A DNA stretch of 49,730 nucleotides from Candidatus Eiseniibacteriota bacterium (GTDB taxonomy: Bacteria > Eisenbacteria > RBG-16-71-46 > JACRLI01): assembly GCA_025351485.1 (NCBI GenBank), contig JANXVU010000087.1:1-49730 (forward strand), read 5' to 3'. The notes under the pieces are model-generated. The model did not search any database, was not told the origin of the DNA, and was given only the letters and a program-made list of their open reading frames with translations. Below, piece after piece: positions 1 to 9,402 of the stretch (its first letter is position 1; the number at the start of each line of letters is the position of its first letter). The position numbers and the translations under genes are program-made.

Positions 1-1316
1 AGGCCCGCGGAGACGGACGCGGCGGAGTAGGCGTGTTCCCCGGCGCGCTCCTCCCACAGGTCGATGCTGGGGCGGGGCAGGCCCGTGCGCGGATCCAGGA
101 AGGTCAGCAGGAATTCGGCCGCGCGCCGTGCGGCGGGCCAGAGATGCGAGTCCAGCGCGGGATCAGCCAGTTCCCGCCAGGCCGCTTCGAACGCGAACAG
201 GATGGCCCCGGTCTCGTCCACCTGGTGGAGGCCCCAGGAAGGCGCCAGGTGGCCCTCGGTCCAGTGCCGCTGAAGCCACAATCCGTCGGGTTCCTGGTGA
301 CGCGCCAGCCATCGCAGGGCGCCTTCGGCCAGGTCCTTTCGACCGCCCGCGAGCAGCGCCAGGGAGATGAAGGCCAGGTCCCGTCCCCAGACGAAGCCGT
401 AGCCGCCCGAGCGCTCGAAGTCGGAATCCTGCTCGGGGGCCGCGATGATGCCGCCGGTGGCGCGGTCCGCCACCAGGTCGAAGGTGAGGATGGAGCGGCG
501 ATAGAGCTCGCGGGCTTCCGGCGAAACATTCTGCGGTTCCCCCGCCAGCTCCAACCTTTCCGCGTCGGCGCTGCGGCGCTCCGTGAGCAGGGCCGCCGGG
601 CCCTTCGCGAGCGCGGCGCGCACCCGCTCCACCGCTTCGTCCGGGGACTCGCCGAACGCGAACGCCACGGTTCCTTCTCCCTGGATGGGAGAGGCCAGGG
701 CGCCGTCCACGGGGCCCAGTTCCACCACTCCGCCGTCGAGCCTGCCGTCCCGGGCATCGCTCCACACCGGCCCCTGGCCGTCCGGCGCCGGCCGGCCGAC
801 CACCGCCTGGAAAGAAGGGGCGATGCCCACCGCCAGGGAGCGGTCCCGCCGGTAAAAGACCAGCGCGCCGCTCACCGGATCCACGTAGGCGCCGCCGTAG
901 CGAAGGCTTTCCTCGAAGAGCGGGCGGCAGTAGACCACCAGGCGCGCCCCGGGGCGCGGGCAGCTCACCCTGCGCACCAGCACCGGTTCTTCCGGGTGCA
1001 CGAAATCGAGCGTCTCGATCTTCATGCCCGCCCGGCTCGCGGTGGTGAGCAGGGCGCTGGTGTCTTCCAGATAGTGCTGCTCGTGCTCGAACGGCGCCTC
1101 GTCCAGCCACAACGTCTCGTCTTCGAACGCCATGCCCAGGCGAATCTCGCCCAGGTGCTGTCCCCAGTCCACGTGGGGCCAGAAGAGGCGCTCGATCTCG
1201 CCCTTCCGGGAGAGAGTGGCCAGCACGCTTCCATTTCCCACGATGGCCGACGCCAGGTGCGGGCGGCGGCGGTCGCCGGGGCCGGTGCGGGGAATGAAAG
1301 GTTTGGATTCGGACAT
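1..1316 (-). CDS. GH15 family glucoamylase-like glycoside hydrolase, C-terminus cut by window edge
   Basis: Predicted to release glucose from the non-reducing ends of alpha-glucans. The frame stays open to base 1, so 438 residues are visible and roughly the last third of a usual bacterial GH15 enzyme is missing. The start is the ATG at 1316-1314 with GAGG six bases upstream. Residues about 15-260 look like the N-terminal beta-sandwich of prokaryotic glucoamylases. The (alpha/alpha)6 barrel begins with GYGFVWGRDLAF near residues 304-315, matching the family's W-x-RD segment. DLWEER at about 419-424 carries the expected catalytic acid Glu422. The second catalytic Glu would lie outside the window. 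No signal peptide is seen, so it is probably cytoplasmic and would act on imported maltodextrin or storage glycogen. It is divergent from the esterase at 1428, and the 111 bases between them must hold both promoters. Family assignment is good; the exact substrate is inferred. Confidence 0.85.
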   Translation of the reverse strand, partial: MSESKPFIPRTGPGDRRRPHLASAIVGNGSVLATLSRKGEIERLFWPHVDWGQHLGEIRLGMAFEDETLWLDEAPFEHEQHYLEDTSALLTTASRAGMKIETLDFVHPEEPVLVRRVSCPRPGARLVVYCRPLFEESLRYGGAYVDPVSGALVFYRRDRSLAVGIAPSFQAVVGRPAPDGQGPVWSDARDGRLDGGVVELGPVDGALASPIQGEGTVAFAFGESPDEAVERVRAALAKGPAALLTERRSADAERLELAGEPQNVSPEARELYRRSILTFDLVADRATGGIIAAPEQDSDFERSGGYGFVWGRDLAFISLALLAGGRKDLAEGALRWLARHQEPDGLWLQRHWTEGHLAPSWGLHQVDETGAILFAFEAAWRELADPALDSHLWPAARRAAEFLLTFLDPRTGLPRPSIDLWEERAGEHAYSAASVSAG

Positions 1317-1427
1317 GCAGAGCCTCGCGGAAGTGCAGCGTAGCGGGTGACGGGTGCAGCCAGGGAACGGCCCCATCGTATCGCATCCGCGCTTCAGGCG
1401 CACCGGCCGGCATGCTAGGCTGCAGTC

Positions 1428-2606
1428 ATGGAATCTCTGAGGGTGCGGCTTTACATCCTGCTGCTGTTTGCCCTTCCCGTCCCGGCGGGGGCGGTCCCGG
1501 TGACGTTCCTCGTGTCCGTGCCTCCCGGGACCCGGCCCGGCGCGACCGTGTGGATTTCGGGGAACGATCCGGCGCTGGGAAGCTGGAACGGCTCCGGGCT
1601 CCAGCTGGCGCCGGATGGGAAGGGCGGCTACCGCGGCTCGGCGGAGTTTTCCCCGGGCGCCGCGCTGGAATTCAAGGTGACCCGCGGCAGCTGGGACACG
1701 GTGGAAAAGGATGCCAGGGGCGGGGAAGTCCCCAACCGCCGCTGGAAGGCGCAGGGCGCCGACACCGTCCGGGTGCGCGTGGAGGCCTGGAGGGATGCGA
1801 CCGAGAAGGCGCGGCCCCACACCCTGACCGGCAAGTTCGAGCGCCGGGACGGGTTTCCGTCGGCTTTCGTGAAGCCCCGCGACATACTCGTGTGGCTGCC
1901 GCCCGGCTATGATCGGGACACCACCCGCCGCTATCCGGTGGTCTACTTTCACGATGGCAACAACGTGTTTGATGTGGCGACCAGCTTCCTGGGGGTGGAG
2001 TGGGGCGCGGATGAGACGGCCACCCGGCTGATCGAAACGGGCCGGATCCGGCCGTTCATCGCCGTGGGTGTCTACAACACTCCGGACCGGGTGGAGGAGT
2101 ACACTCCCGCGGTCACGGTTCGCCGCGGGGCCGTGGCCGGCGGGCGCGCGGCCGAGTACGGCCGGTTCCTGGTGGAGGAACTCAAGCCGTGGGTGGACCG
2201 CCGGTTCCGCACTCTCGAGGGACCGGGGGACACGGGGATGATTGGATCCTCGCTGGGCGGCCTGGTGTCGGTCTATCTGGGACTGGAACATCCCGAGGTC
2301 TACGGGCTGATCGGGGCGCTGTCTCCGTCGGTGTGGTGGGCCGACCGGGACATCCTGGCTCGGGTCCGGGGCCACGCCCCCCGGCTCCGCCTCTGGATCG
2401 ACACCGGGGGCCACGAGAGCGGGAATTCCGCCGAGCGGGAGAACGTGGTGGCGGAAGCGGGCCAGTTGCGGGACTCCCTGGTGGCCTGCGGATATGCCCC
2501 CGGAAAGAACCTTCACTTCGAAGTGTTCCCCGGTGCCGAGCACAACGAGACGGCGTGGGCGGCGCGCCTCGACCGGATCCTGGAATTCCTGCTGCCGCCA
2601 AAGTAG
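1428..2606 (+). CDS. Secreted esterase (PF00756, esterase D-like) with N-terminal starch-binding-like domain
   Basis: The 392-residue protein starts with a signal peptide (hydrophobic LYILLLFALPVPAGA, cut near residue 23). Residues about 24-120 resemble a CBM20/CBM48-type beta-sandwich, with WISGNDPALGSWN as the recognisable strand-turn. Residues about 140-392 form an alpha/beta hydrolase of the putative esterase family: RDILVWLPPGYD opens it, GSSLG (273-277) is the nucleophile elbow with Ser275, and His372 in GAEHNE is the likely catalytic histidine. The same layout is known in secreted esterases that deacylate polysaccharides or siderophore esters. Its position between a glucoamylase and a GH57-like gene suggests a carbohydrate ester, but that is inference. 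No convincing ribosome-binding site or terminator was found. It is separated from the next gene by a promoter. Confidence 0.82.
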   Translation: MESLRVRLYILLLFALPVPAGAVPVTFLVSVPPGTRPGATVWISGNDPALGSWNGSGLQLAPDGKGGYRGSAEFSPGAALEFKVTRGSWDTVEKDARGGEVPNRRWKAQGADTVRVRVEAWRDATEKARPHTLTGKFERRDGFPSAFVKPRDILVWLPPGYDRDTTRRYPVVYFHDGNNVFDVATSFLGVEWGADETATRLIETGRIRPFIAVGVYNTPDRVEEYTPAVTVRRGAVAGGRAAEYGRFLVEELKPWVDRRFRTLEGPGDTGMIGSSLGGLVSVYLGLEHPEVYGLIGALSPSVWWADRDILARVRGHAPRLRLWIDTGGHESGNSAERENVVAEAGQLRDSLVACGYAPGKNLHFEVFPGAEHNETAWAARLDRILEFLLPPK

Positions 2607-2636
2607 GGCCGGCGCGGCCCTCCCGAAACTGCGAAC

Positions 2637-2664
2637 TTGACGAAATTTCCAGAGCGTTTAGAAT
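2637..2664 (+). promoter_or_regulatory. Sigma70-type promoter for the alpha-glucan operon
   Basis: TTGACG at 2637-2642 and TAGAAT at 2659-2664 are separated by 16 bases, in an AT-rich island inside GC-rich DNA. The expected transcript start is near 2671, giving a leader of about 110 bases before the ATG at 2780. The -10 region with flanks (TTAGAATTATTT, 2658-2669) is identical to that of the promoter at 21327-21354. Confidence 0.72.
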
Positions 2665-2779
2665 TATTTCATTGAAGTTTCTCAGGCCGCACGAATAGCG
2701 CTCTCCGGCAGCTGCCCGCCCGGGGACCGAGCCCCACACATCTGGCTCGACAATGTTCCGGAATCGGGGAGTCCCCGTC

Positions 2780-5700
2780 ATGTTTCCCAAGGGTCCAAGT
2801 CTGCCTCGTCTTGCCGCGCTCCTTTCCTTGCTCTGCATCGCCCTGATCCCCGCCACGGCCGCTTCGCAGTCCAGGCGATACCTTGAAGACGAGCGGCTGC
2901 TGGAGCGCGCATCCTGGCCGGCCGCTGCCCTGAAGGCGCTTGGGACCGTGCGCGCCGGGGAAAGCGCCGACGAGGCGGCCTCCAACATCCTGTCCTTCTA
3001 CGTCACCGAAGAAACCGGTCGCCTCGCGCTGCGCGTGGGGATGGTCCAGATGCAAAGCCCGGTCGACTCGCGCGATCACTTCGCGCGGCAGCGCGTCCGG
3101 GTGCTGGTGCTGATGGACACCCGGCCCGGCGGCCGGACGGACCTGCCCGAAGGTATCGAGGGCAGCTCGCCGATCGAGTGGGACTCCTACGTCGAGCTCG
3201 ATCCCGCATTCGGCGGGGGGCCGGCCTCCATGCGCGGAGTGGCCGGCGAGGCGCTCGAAGTGCTCCCCGGCGCGCTGGCCCGGGTGGATTCCCGGCGCGA
3301 CGTTCTTTCCGCCTCCTTCGAGCTTCCCGCTTCGCTGGCCGGCCGCGTCAATCCACGTCCGCAGTTGCGCGGGGCCTCCGCCCCGGTGCGCTATTTCGTG
3401 ATCAGCGTGGTTGGAGGCCAGATCCGGGACCGCCTGCTTGCGCCGCTGGGAACGCCGGTGTACGAGGCCAACGTGGACTTCGTCAACCACGGCAACCAGG
3501 GGCTGGCCTATTCGGACGTGTTCCACGGCCGCTCCGGGGCCGAGAGCACCAGCGGGTTCGACGACATCCTGGCCATGCACCAGAACGCGGGCGTCCCGGG
3601 CAATTTCCACGTGGGTGGCTTGATCCAGACCTCGGCCCAGTGGAACTACAACAATGGCGACCCCTACGACTTCAACGGCACGCTTCGGGCAGGCGTCACC
3701 GCCGGCTGGGCGGCGATCCTGACTTCCGCCTACAGCCAGCACATCATGCCCTTCGCCACCGACGGCATGAACAACTGGTCGATCGACCGCGAAAAGGCCA
3801 TGGTCACGTATCGCTACAATTACAACGCCCGCGTTGCCTGGGTGCCGGAGCGGGTGTGGCTCTCGCCCACGCAGGGGCCCACCGGGGGCGTGGTCGACTG
3901 GATGGGGGACAATTTCACGAACCACGGCGTGGACGCGGTGATCCTGGACGACAACATCCACGGCCAGGGCTACGACAACCACCAGATCCACACCATGGCC
4001 GGCACCGGCCTGCGGGTGATCCTTCGCGACAACAACTTCACCGGCAAGATGCACGCCGGGGATGGGGCGGGGGCGCTCGCCGTGCTCACCGGCTTGGCAT
4101 CTTCGGGGCTCGGCACTTACCGCCTGGTGACCTACGCCGATGACTGGGAGATGGCCGCGGCCATGGGCAACTGGGCCACCGACATGCCCTACGCCTATGG
4201 CACCTACCAGTACATGATCACGAAGTGCCAGACCGAAAGCGCCTGGCTCCATGCCTGGAAGCTCGATCCGGCCCTGGACAACCCGAATTTCAACGGCAGC
4301 CCGGCCATGAACGTGACCTACGGAACCTACGGCTCCATCGGAGGCACAGCGGGCTATGGCGGCAGCAACAACGCCTGGTACACCGACTGGGCCGCCTTCG
4401 TGCCCTACGTCACCGGCGGGAACGGCAGCGGCGCGTGCGACGTGAGCCGCGGCGGCAACTGCATGAACCACGGCAGCATCTGGAACACCACCCAGGCCAA
4501 GCTGTCGCTGGCTCCGGTCAACAACATTTCCGAGTCGGGCTGGTACGTGATGATGTCCAACCTACACGAGGAGGGTTGGCACGACTACCTGGGCGGGCCC
4601 ATCAGCGGCTGGCAGCGCAACTACTCGGCGCACATCAAGAACGCCAAGATCTACGCCGAAGCCGCGCGCTGGGCGGGCGGGCTCTATGGAAGCGCCACCG
4701 GCGCGTATCTTTCCGACATCGACGAGGACGGGTTCAACGAGCTGGTGATGTACAACGACCGGGTGTTCGCGGTGTTCGAGACCGCGGGGGGGCGGGCCAC
4801 GCAGATCTTCGCCAAGGGCCCGGCAGGACAGAACTTTTCCATCGTCGGCAGCGACAACGCCTACTGGTCCGGCACGGAGGGCGATTTCAACGACGCCAAC
4901 CACATCGCCGCCTTCAGCGACGTGGGCCCCGGTTACCAGAACGATCCGTACAACGTGCACGTCGACATCGGAACCGGGAATACGGTGCAGGCCACGTTCG
5001 ACCACTACGGCGTGACCAAGACTCTCAAGCTGACCCTGGGACAGCCCTACATCGACGCGCTCTACAGTACGGGCGGACAAACTCAGTACATCCAGAGCGG
5101 CTGGACCCCCGACCTGGTGGACGTGATCTACAACGCCCAGATGAGCCGGGTGTTCGTGCCCAGCCGTTCCTACGTCGGGGAGCGCAACCCCAACACCGGC
5201 GCCACCGGCGCCTACGTTCTCGGGAGCGGGGGCGCGACCTTCAACAAGCAGGTGACCGGGACGGTCGTCCAGGGGGACGAGATCTACGGAAGCCAGAGTT
5301 TCGAGTTCTACATCTACGCAGGCTACGCCTCGGCCCCCGACGGCAGCGGCCACATCGCGGAGCTGGACAGCCTGGCCGCCCACCTTACGGACCAGATCCC
5401 GCCCCAGGTGGCCACGGCTACTTATTTTCCGGTGCCGCGCCAGCTCAGCATCACGTTTACCGAGGCGGTGCGGCGCTCCCCGGTGGTCTTCACCGGTATC
5501 GCCCTCGACCAGAACAACGACGGGGTCGCGGACGTCACCCTGGACAACTCCACCGTGGTGACCAACCCGACCGACGCGGCCACCCTGGTGCTGACGGTCA
5601 GCCCTTCGGTCGGAGCGGCCATCTCCGCACTCAACCACACCACGCTCCGGCTGCTGATGGCCGCGGGCGCGGCCCAGGACGTCCACTCCAACCTGATCGC

Positions 5701-7048
5701 CCAGGTCCGCAACACCGACAACAAGCTGATTTCCTTCGGCGCACCCACGTCCATCACCATCGACGGCTTCGTCAATATGGGCGAGTGGACGCAGTGCGCC
5801 GTGGCGGTGCGCGACTCCAACGACTCACAGTGGAACTCCGGTCCCGGACTGCACAACAACGAGATCCAGGCGCTGCTGATGAGCATGGACTCCACCTACC
5901 TGTACCTGGCGATCGCCGGGCGGGTGGACCACAATTCCTGGCTGATGTACCTGGACACCGACCCCGGCGGCTCGAACGGGCAGGCCGACCTGAGGGGCAT
6001 CGACACCTGGAACCGCAAGACGCTGTTCACGGCGCCGGGATTCAAGGCAGATTGGGAATACGGCTGCTTCCAGGACCAGGGAGCCTTCGACTCCAACGGG
6101 CTTTGGAAGATCCTTTCTCCCACCACCACCGCCGACTCCAGCTCCAGGGTGCTGCTGGCTTTTGATTCGAACCACGTCTACGGCGACAACGGTGGGAGCG
6201 AGCTGGCCATTCCCTGGAGCGTGCTCTACGGGGTGGGGGCGGGACGCGTCCCGGCCAACGCCAGGATTTCCATCGTGGCCTCGCTGGCCTACAACGGGGC
6301 CTCGGGCCAGCTTGGAGGGGACGTTGCGCCCAATCCGGTGGCCGCCATGGCGCTGCCGACCATCGACAAGGTTTACACATTCACGGTGGACGCTAACGGA
6401 GACGGCTATCCGGACCTGCCCGACCACGTCGCCCCGGTGCTGGCGTCGGCCTCGGCCCCCAACGACACCACGGTGATCGTGACTTTTTCCAAGGTGGTGG
6501 AGCCGGTCAGCGCGGGCACCGCGTCCAACTACGCCATCTACCGCACTTCGACACCGGCGCAGACGGTCACGGTCAAGTCGGCGGTGCGCATCGGCGCGGG
6601 AACCCAGGTGACGCTCACCACGGCGCACCAGATCTACCAGGACTACACCTTGATGGTAAGCGCGGTGAGGGACACCGCGTGCAATCCCAATACGATTGCC
6701 TCGAATTCCAGCGTGGCGTTTGCGGGCTCGCCGGTGGCGGTGGAAGAGCCGCGGAACCCGGGCGTGCTGACCCTGATGCAGAACGCCCCGAATCCGTTCG
6801 GCCGCCTGACGGTGATCCGCTACTATGTGCCGGCCTCGGGCGCGGGCGGCGCGCTGAACCTGTCGGTCTTCGACTCCGGGGGGCGAAGGATCCGGACGCT
6901 GGCGCAGGGCGCGTCCCGATCCGGGGCCGGATTCGCGGAATGGGATGGCCGCGACGAGTCGAGCGCTCGCGCGGGAGCGGGCGTGTACTATTATCGCCTG
7001 AGCTCCGGTGCGGAAAAAGTGATTCGCAAGATGGTGCTCTTGAGGTAG
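2780..7048 (+). CDS. Large secreted GH57-like glycoside hydrolase with CBM9-like, Ig-like and FlgD-like C-terminal modules
   Basis: Predicted extracellular alpha-glucan-active enzyme of about 1,420 residues. I chose the ATG at 2780 over an in-frame ATG at 2753 because GGGGAG lies 8 bases upstream and a clean signal peptide follows (LAALLSLLCIALIPATAASQ). The catalytic region (about 200-640) has AWVPERVW with Glu357, like the nucleophile region of GH57, and TYADDWEM with Asp454/455, where the family places its acid. NLHEEGWHD and DEDGFNELVMYNDRVFAVFE match segments seen in GH57 amylopullulanase-like proteins. The N-terminal HGNQGLAYSD replaces the usual HxHQP, so it is divergent. About 870-990 is an SbsA-like Ig domain, 990-1210 a CBM9-like domain (ITIDGFVNMGEW), then another Ig domain, and 1330-1422 a FlgD-like module ending GVYYYRL. 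The latter suggests type IX-like sorting to the cell surface. First gene of an 11-gene unit; gap to the next gene is 12 bases. Confidence 0.72.
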   Translation: MFPKGPSLPRLAALLSLLCIALIPATAASQSRRYLEDERLLERASWPAAALKALGTVRAGESADEAASNILSFYVTEETGRLALRVGMVQMQSPVDSRDHFARQRVRVLVLMDTRPGGRTDLPEGIEGSSPIEWDSYVELDPAFGGGPASMRGVAGEALEVLPGALARVDSRRDVLSASFELPASLAGRVNPRPQLRGASAPVRYFVISVVGGQIRDRLLAPLGTPVYEANVDFVNHGNQGLAYSDVFHGRSGAESTSGFDDILAMHQNAGVPGNFHVGGLIQTSAQWNYNNGDPYDFNGTLRAGVTAGWAAILTSAYSQHIMPFATDGMNNWSIDREKAMVTYRYNYNARVAWVPERVWLSPTQGPTGGVVDWMGDNFTNHGVDAVILDDNIHGQGYDNHQIHTMAGTGLRVILRDNNFTGKMHAGDGAGALAVLTGLASSGLGTYRLVTYADDWEMAAAMGNWATDMPYAYGTYQYMITKCQTESAWLHAWKLDPALDNPNFNGSPAMNVTYGTYGSIGGTAGYGGSNNAWYTDWAAFVPYVTGGNGSGACDVSRGGNCMNHGSIWNTTQAKLSLAPVNNISESGWYVMMSNLHEEGWHDYLGGPISGWQRNYSAHIKNAKIYAEAARWAGGLYGSATGAYLSDIDEDGFNELVMYNDRVFAVFETAGGRATQIFAKGPAGQNFSIVGSDNAYWSGTEGDFNDANHIAAFSDVGPGYQNDPYNVHVDIGTGNTVQATFDHYGVTKTLKLTLGQPYIDALYSTGGQTQYIQSGWTPDLVDVIYNAQMSRVFVPSRSYVGERNPNTGATGAYVLGSGGATFNKQVTGTVVQGDEIYGSQSFEFYIYAGYASAPDGSGHIAELDSLAAHLTDQIPPQVATATYFPVPRQLSITFTEAVRRSPVVFTGIALDQNNDGVADVTLDNSTVVTNPTDAATLVLTVSPSVGAAISALNHTTLRLLMAAGAAQDVHSNLIAQVRNTDNKLISFGAPTSITIDGFVNMGEWTQCAVAVRDSNDSQWNSGPGLHNNEIQALLMSMDSTYLYLAIAGRVDHNSWLMYLDTDPGGSNGQADLRGIDTWNRKTLFTAPGFKADWEYGCFQDQGAFDSNGLWKILSPTTTADSSSRVLLAFDSNHVYGDNGGSELAIPWSVLYGVGAGRVPANARISIVASLAYNGASGQLGGDVAPNPVAAMALPTIDKVYTFTVDANGDGYPDLPDHVAPVLASASAPNDTTVIVTFSKVVEPVSAGTASNYAIYRTSTPAQTVTVKSAVRIGAGTQVTLTTAHQIYQDYTLMVSAVRDTACNPNTIASNSSVAFAGSPVAVEEPRNPGVLTLMQNAPNPFGRLTVIRYYVPASGAGGALNLSVFDSGGRRIRTLAQGASRSGAGFAEWDGRDESSARAGAGVYYYRLSSGAEKVIRKMVLLR

Positions 7049-7060
7049 TCTCCCTCTCGC

Positions 7061-8485
7061 ATGCCTCAGGCCAAGGGACTAGCCGACTTGATGCGAAACG
7101 CCGACCCAGGATCTCTCGGTGCTGTTGAGCGCACGGGTAAGCTGCTGCCCGGGCGCGGCCTTTGGCAAGTATCGGCGGCCGCCGCGGCACTCGTGGCTTT
7201 GATCGCATTCGCCCCGGCGGCGCGCGGCCAGAGCGAAGTCCACAACGGTGGCCGGATCCGGATCGACGGCTTCTCCGATGATTTCACCGACTCCGAATCG
7301 GTGTTCATGCTCAACACCCGCGTCAGTCCTCCCGTTCTTGAAGAATCCCGCACCGATTCCCGCTGGCAGGACAACGACATTTCCCAGATCAAGTTCACCT
7401 GGGACGCGGACTCCGTTTACATTGCGGCCGACGGCGTGATCAACGGGAACAACATGCTCCTGTTGTTCGACGTCGGCAACCCCGCCCCGGGGATCCTGCA
7501 CGACACCGGGGCACGATTTAACGGGCTCACCAGCATGGCCAACCTCAATTCGTGGCGCAGGAACTTTGTCTTCGACAACGGATTTGCCCCGGACCTCTTC
7601 ATGGCCACCTGGGACGGCAACACCACCCCGAAGCTGCTCACGGTGCAGGGAGCCAACACGGTGCTGGACGAGAGCCCGGCCAATGCCTCCGGCGGCACCG
7701 GGCAGTTCCGGTCGGCGGCGAGCTTTTCGGGGACCAAGCAGGGCTCCATGGAGCTCGCCATTCCGTGGTGGAAGTTCCTGGGCTTCTCTTCCCCGACCGG
7801 CCTGGAGAGGCGCTACATCCCCGAATACCGCGATACCGTCACGGTGCTTCCTCCGGGGGTGCGGTTCATCCGGTTCGCCGGCGTGGTCACTGGCGGTGGA
7901 GACGGCACGGGCGGCCCCGACTCCGCGCCCGACAATCTGCAGGGCCACGAGGTGGACGCGGGCATCCAGGAGACCATCGACAATTTCGCGATCCTCGACC
8001 TGGACACCCTGGACGTGAACGGCCGCCCTGGTCCGGACGGTATCCCCGATTTCAGCCGCAGCGGCGGGGGACGGACGGTCATCGTGCAGCCCAAGTCCCG
8101 CATCACCTTCAAAGTGCAGCCGCCCATCCGGTCGGTGCGGTTCGAGCTCGACAGCCTGGCCTTTTCCCGGCCGTCGTTCGCCCCGTCCCGCCAGCAGCGG
8201 GCCGGCTTCCGTTTCGCCGCCACCTCCCCGGACCTGAGCGGTCCGTCCGATCTTGCGGGACGCAGCGTCACGGTTTCGGCTGCGGTCTACGATATGCGCG
8301 GCCAGCTGGTGCGCAGGATCTACACCAACGACCGGCGCCCGGCGGAGCGGCCCGCGGATGGGAAGGACTCCTGGGATGGCCGGGACGACAATGGATCCCT
8401 GGTGCCGGGGGGGATCTACCTGTTGCGATTGGTCCTGGAACCGGCCCAGTTCCGCAAGCTTGCTCCGATCGTGGTGGTGCGGTGA
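7061..8485 (+). CDS. Secreted CBM9/DOMON-like protein with FlgD-like C-terminus
   Basis: The 474-residue protein has a long N-region and then a hydrophobic export segment (AAAAALVALIAFAPAARGQ, about residues 39-57). GGRIRIDGFSDDFTD and the following FTWDADSVYIAADG are the typical opening strands of CBM9-like carbohydrate-binding domains; the domain runs to about residue 310 and includes SMELAIPWWKF, the usual last strand. The tail (about 370-474) is a FlgD-like Ig module with DSWDGRDDNGSLVPGGIYLLRL. The family often binds sugars, so a role in holding alpha-glucan at the surface is plausible, but no catalytic motif is seen. The start is uncertain: ATG 7061 has only a distant GAGG, and ATG 7091 is an alternative. 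It overlaps the next gene by one base (TGATG), which suggests translational coupling with the PorV-like protein. Confidence 0.68.
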   Translation: MPQAKGLADLMRNADPGSLGAVERTGKLLPGRGLWQVSAAAAALVALIAFAPAARGQSEVHNGGRIRIDGFSDDFTDSESVFMLNTRVSPPVLEESRTDSRWQDNDISQIKFTWDADSVYIAADGVINGNNMLLLFDVGNPAPGILHDTGARFNGLTSMANLNSWRRNFVFDNGFAPDLFMATWDGNTTPKLLTVQGANTVLDESPANASGGTGQFRSAASFSGTKQGSMELAIPWWKFLGFSSPTGLERRYIPEYRDTVTVLPPGVRFIRFAGVVTGGGDGTGGPDSAPDNLQGHEVDAGIQETIDNFAILDLDTLDVNGRPGPDGIPDFSRSGGGRTVIVQPKSRITFKVQPPIRSVRFELDSLAFSRPSFAPSRQQRAGFRFAATSPDLSGPSDLAGRSVTVSAAVYDMRGQLVRRIYTNDRRPAERPADGKDSWDGRDDNGSLVPGGIYLLRLVLEPAQFRKLAPIVVVR

Positions 8486-9402
8486 TGCGGTTGTCTTCGT
8501 TCGCGCTTCGTTCGCGCATCCGGATCGCGGTGGTGGCGCTGGCCCTGGTCGCACTTCTTCCCATGCCCGCCCGGGCCTGGTTCGAAGAAAGCGACGTCGG
8601 CGCCCGCGCGGCCGGTTTCGGTCGCGCCTTTTCGGCGGTGGCCGACGATCCCAGCGCGCTGTACTGGAACCCCGCGGGACTCAGCCGGACCCGGGCCCGG
8701 GACCTGGTGCTGACCTATTCCCGCCCGTATTCCATTTCCGGGCTCACCTCCAATTACGCGGCGGTCGCGATCCCTACCCGATTTGGCGGTGCGGGCTTTT
8801 CGATCCATCACCTGGGAGTCAGCGGCGCGGTGCACGAGGACATGCTGACCCTCGGGGGAGGGCGCGAAGTATTCGGGTCGAGCCACGGCTACAGCGTGGC
8901 CGTGGGCGCGGCGGTCAAGCTGGCCCGGCTGTCCTTTCCTTCCTACACCGATCCGGACAACGGGCAGATCGTGGACTTTGGTTCCACTTCGAAGCTCACC
9001 GGCGATGTGGGAGTTCTGGTGAATGTCCCCGGGAACTGGACCGCGGGGGTGACCTTGCGCAATCTCGGCGCGCCGGAATTCCAGGCGCTTGACGGCGTGG
9101 GCGGAGGGAGCGAGCTGCCCACCATGGCCCAGGCCGGCGTGGCGTTCAAATGGAATCCGGAGTCGACCGTGGCCTTCGATTACCAGCAGAACCGCAAGGG
9201 CAAGGGGATCTTCAACCTCGGCGGGGAAATATGGTTCTACGATTCCTTCGCCATCCGCGCGGCCATCACCAGCGCGGATGCGGGCGGGGGATTCAGCATC
9301 AAGGCGCGGCATTTCAAACTGGAGATGGCGTTCCTCACCAACGAGCCGCTGGGGGCGTCCTACCGCGTCGGGCTGAACGTCCCACTGGGGACCTCCAAGT
9401 GA
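8485..9402 (+). CDS. PorV/UPF0164-type outer-membrane beta-barrel protein
   Basis: The 305-residue protein begins at the ATG overlapping the previous stop. It has a signal peptide (IRIAVVALALVALLPMPARA) followed by GARAAGFGRAFSAVADDPSA and LYWNPAGLS, the hallmark of the PorV/PorQ/UPF0164 family (FadL-like barrels). The remainder is alternating amphipathic strands, as expected of an outer-membrane barrel. In Bacteroidota, PorV (LptO) escorts proteins carrying type IX C-terminal domains to the surface attachment complex. Here it directly follows a protein with such a C-terminal module, and a second such pair exists at 43343-49638. Role as a sorting partner is inference from family and context. 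It overlaps the next gene by four bases. Confidence 0.78.
   Translation: MRLSSFALRSRIRIAVVALALVALLPMPARAWFEESDVGARAAGFGRAFSAVADDPSALYWNPAGLSRTRARDLVLTYSRPYSISGLTSNYAAVAIPTRFGGAGFSIHHLGVSGAVHEDMLTLGGGREVFGSSHGYSVAVGAAVKLARLSFPSYTDPDNGQIVDFGSTSKLTGDVGVLVNVPGNWTAGVTLRNLGAPEFQALDGVGGGSELPTMAQAGVAFKWNPESTVAFDYQQNRKGKGIFNLGGEIWFYDSFAIRAAITSADAGGGFSIKARHFKLEMAFLTNEPLGASYRVGLNVPLGTSK

Noticed and set aside
2669-4471. A 600-codon minus-strand frame opposite the GH57-like gene
   Set aside because: No start signals or recognisable domain; overlaps the leader and catalytic region of a supported gene.
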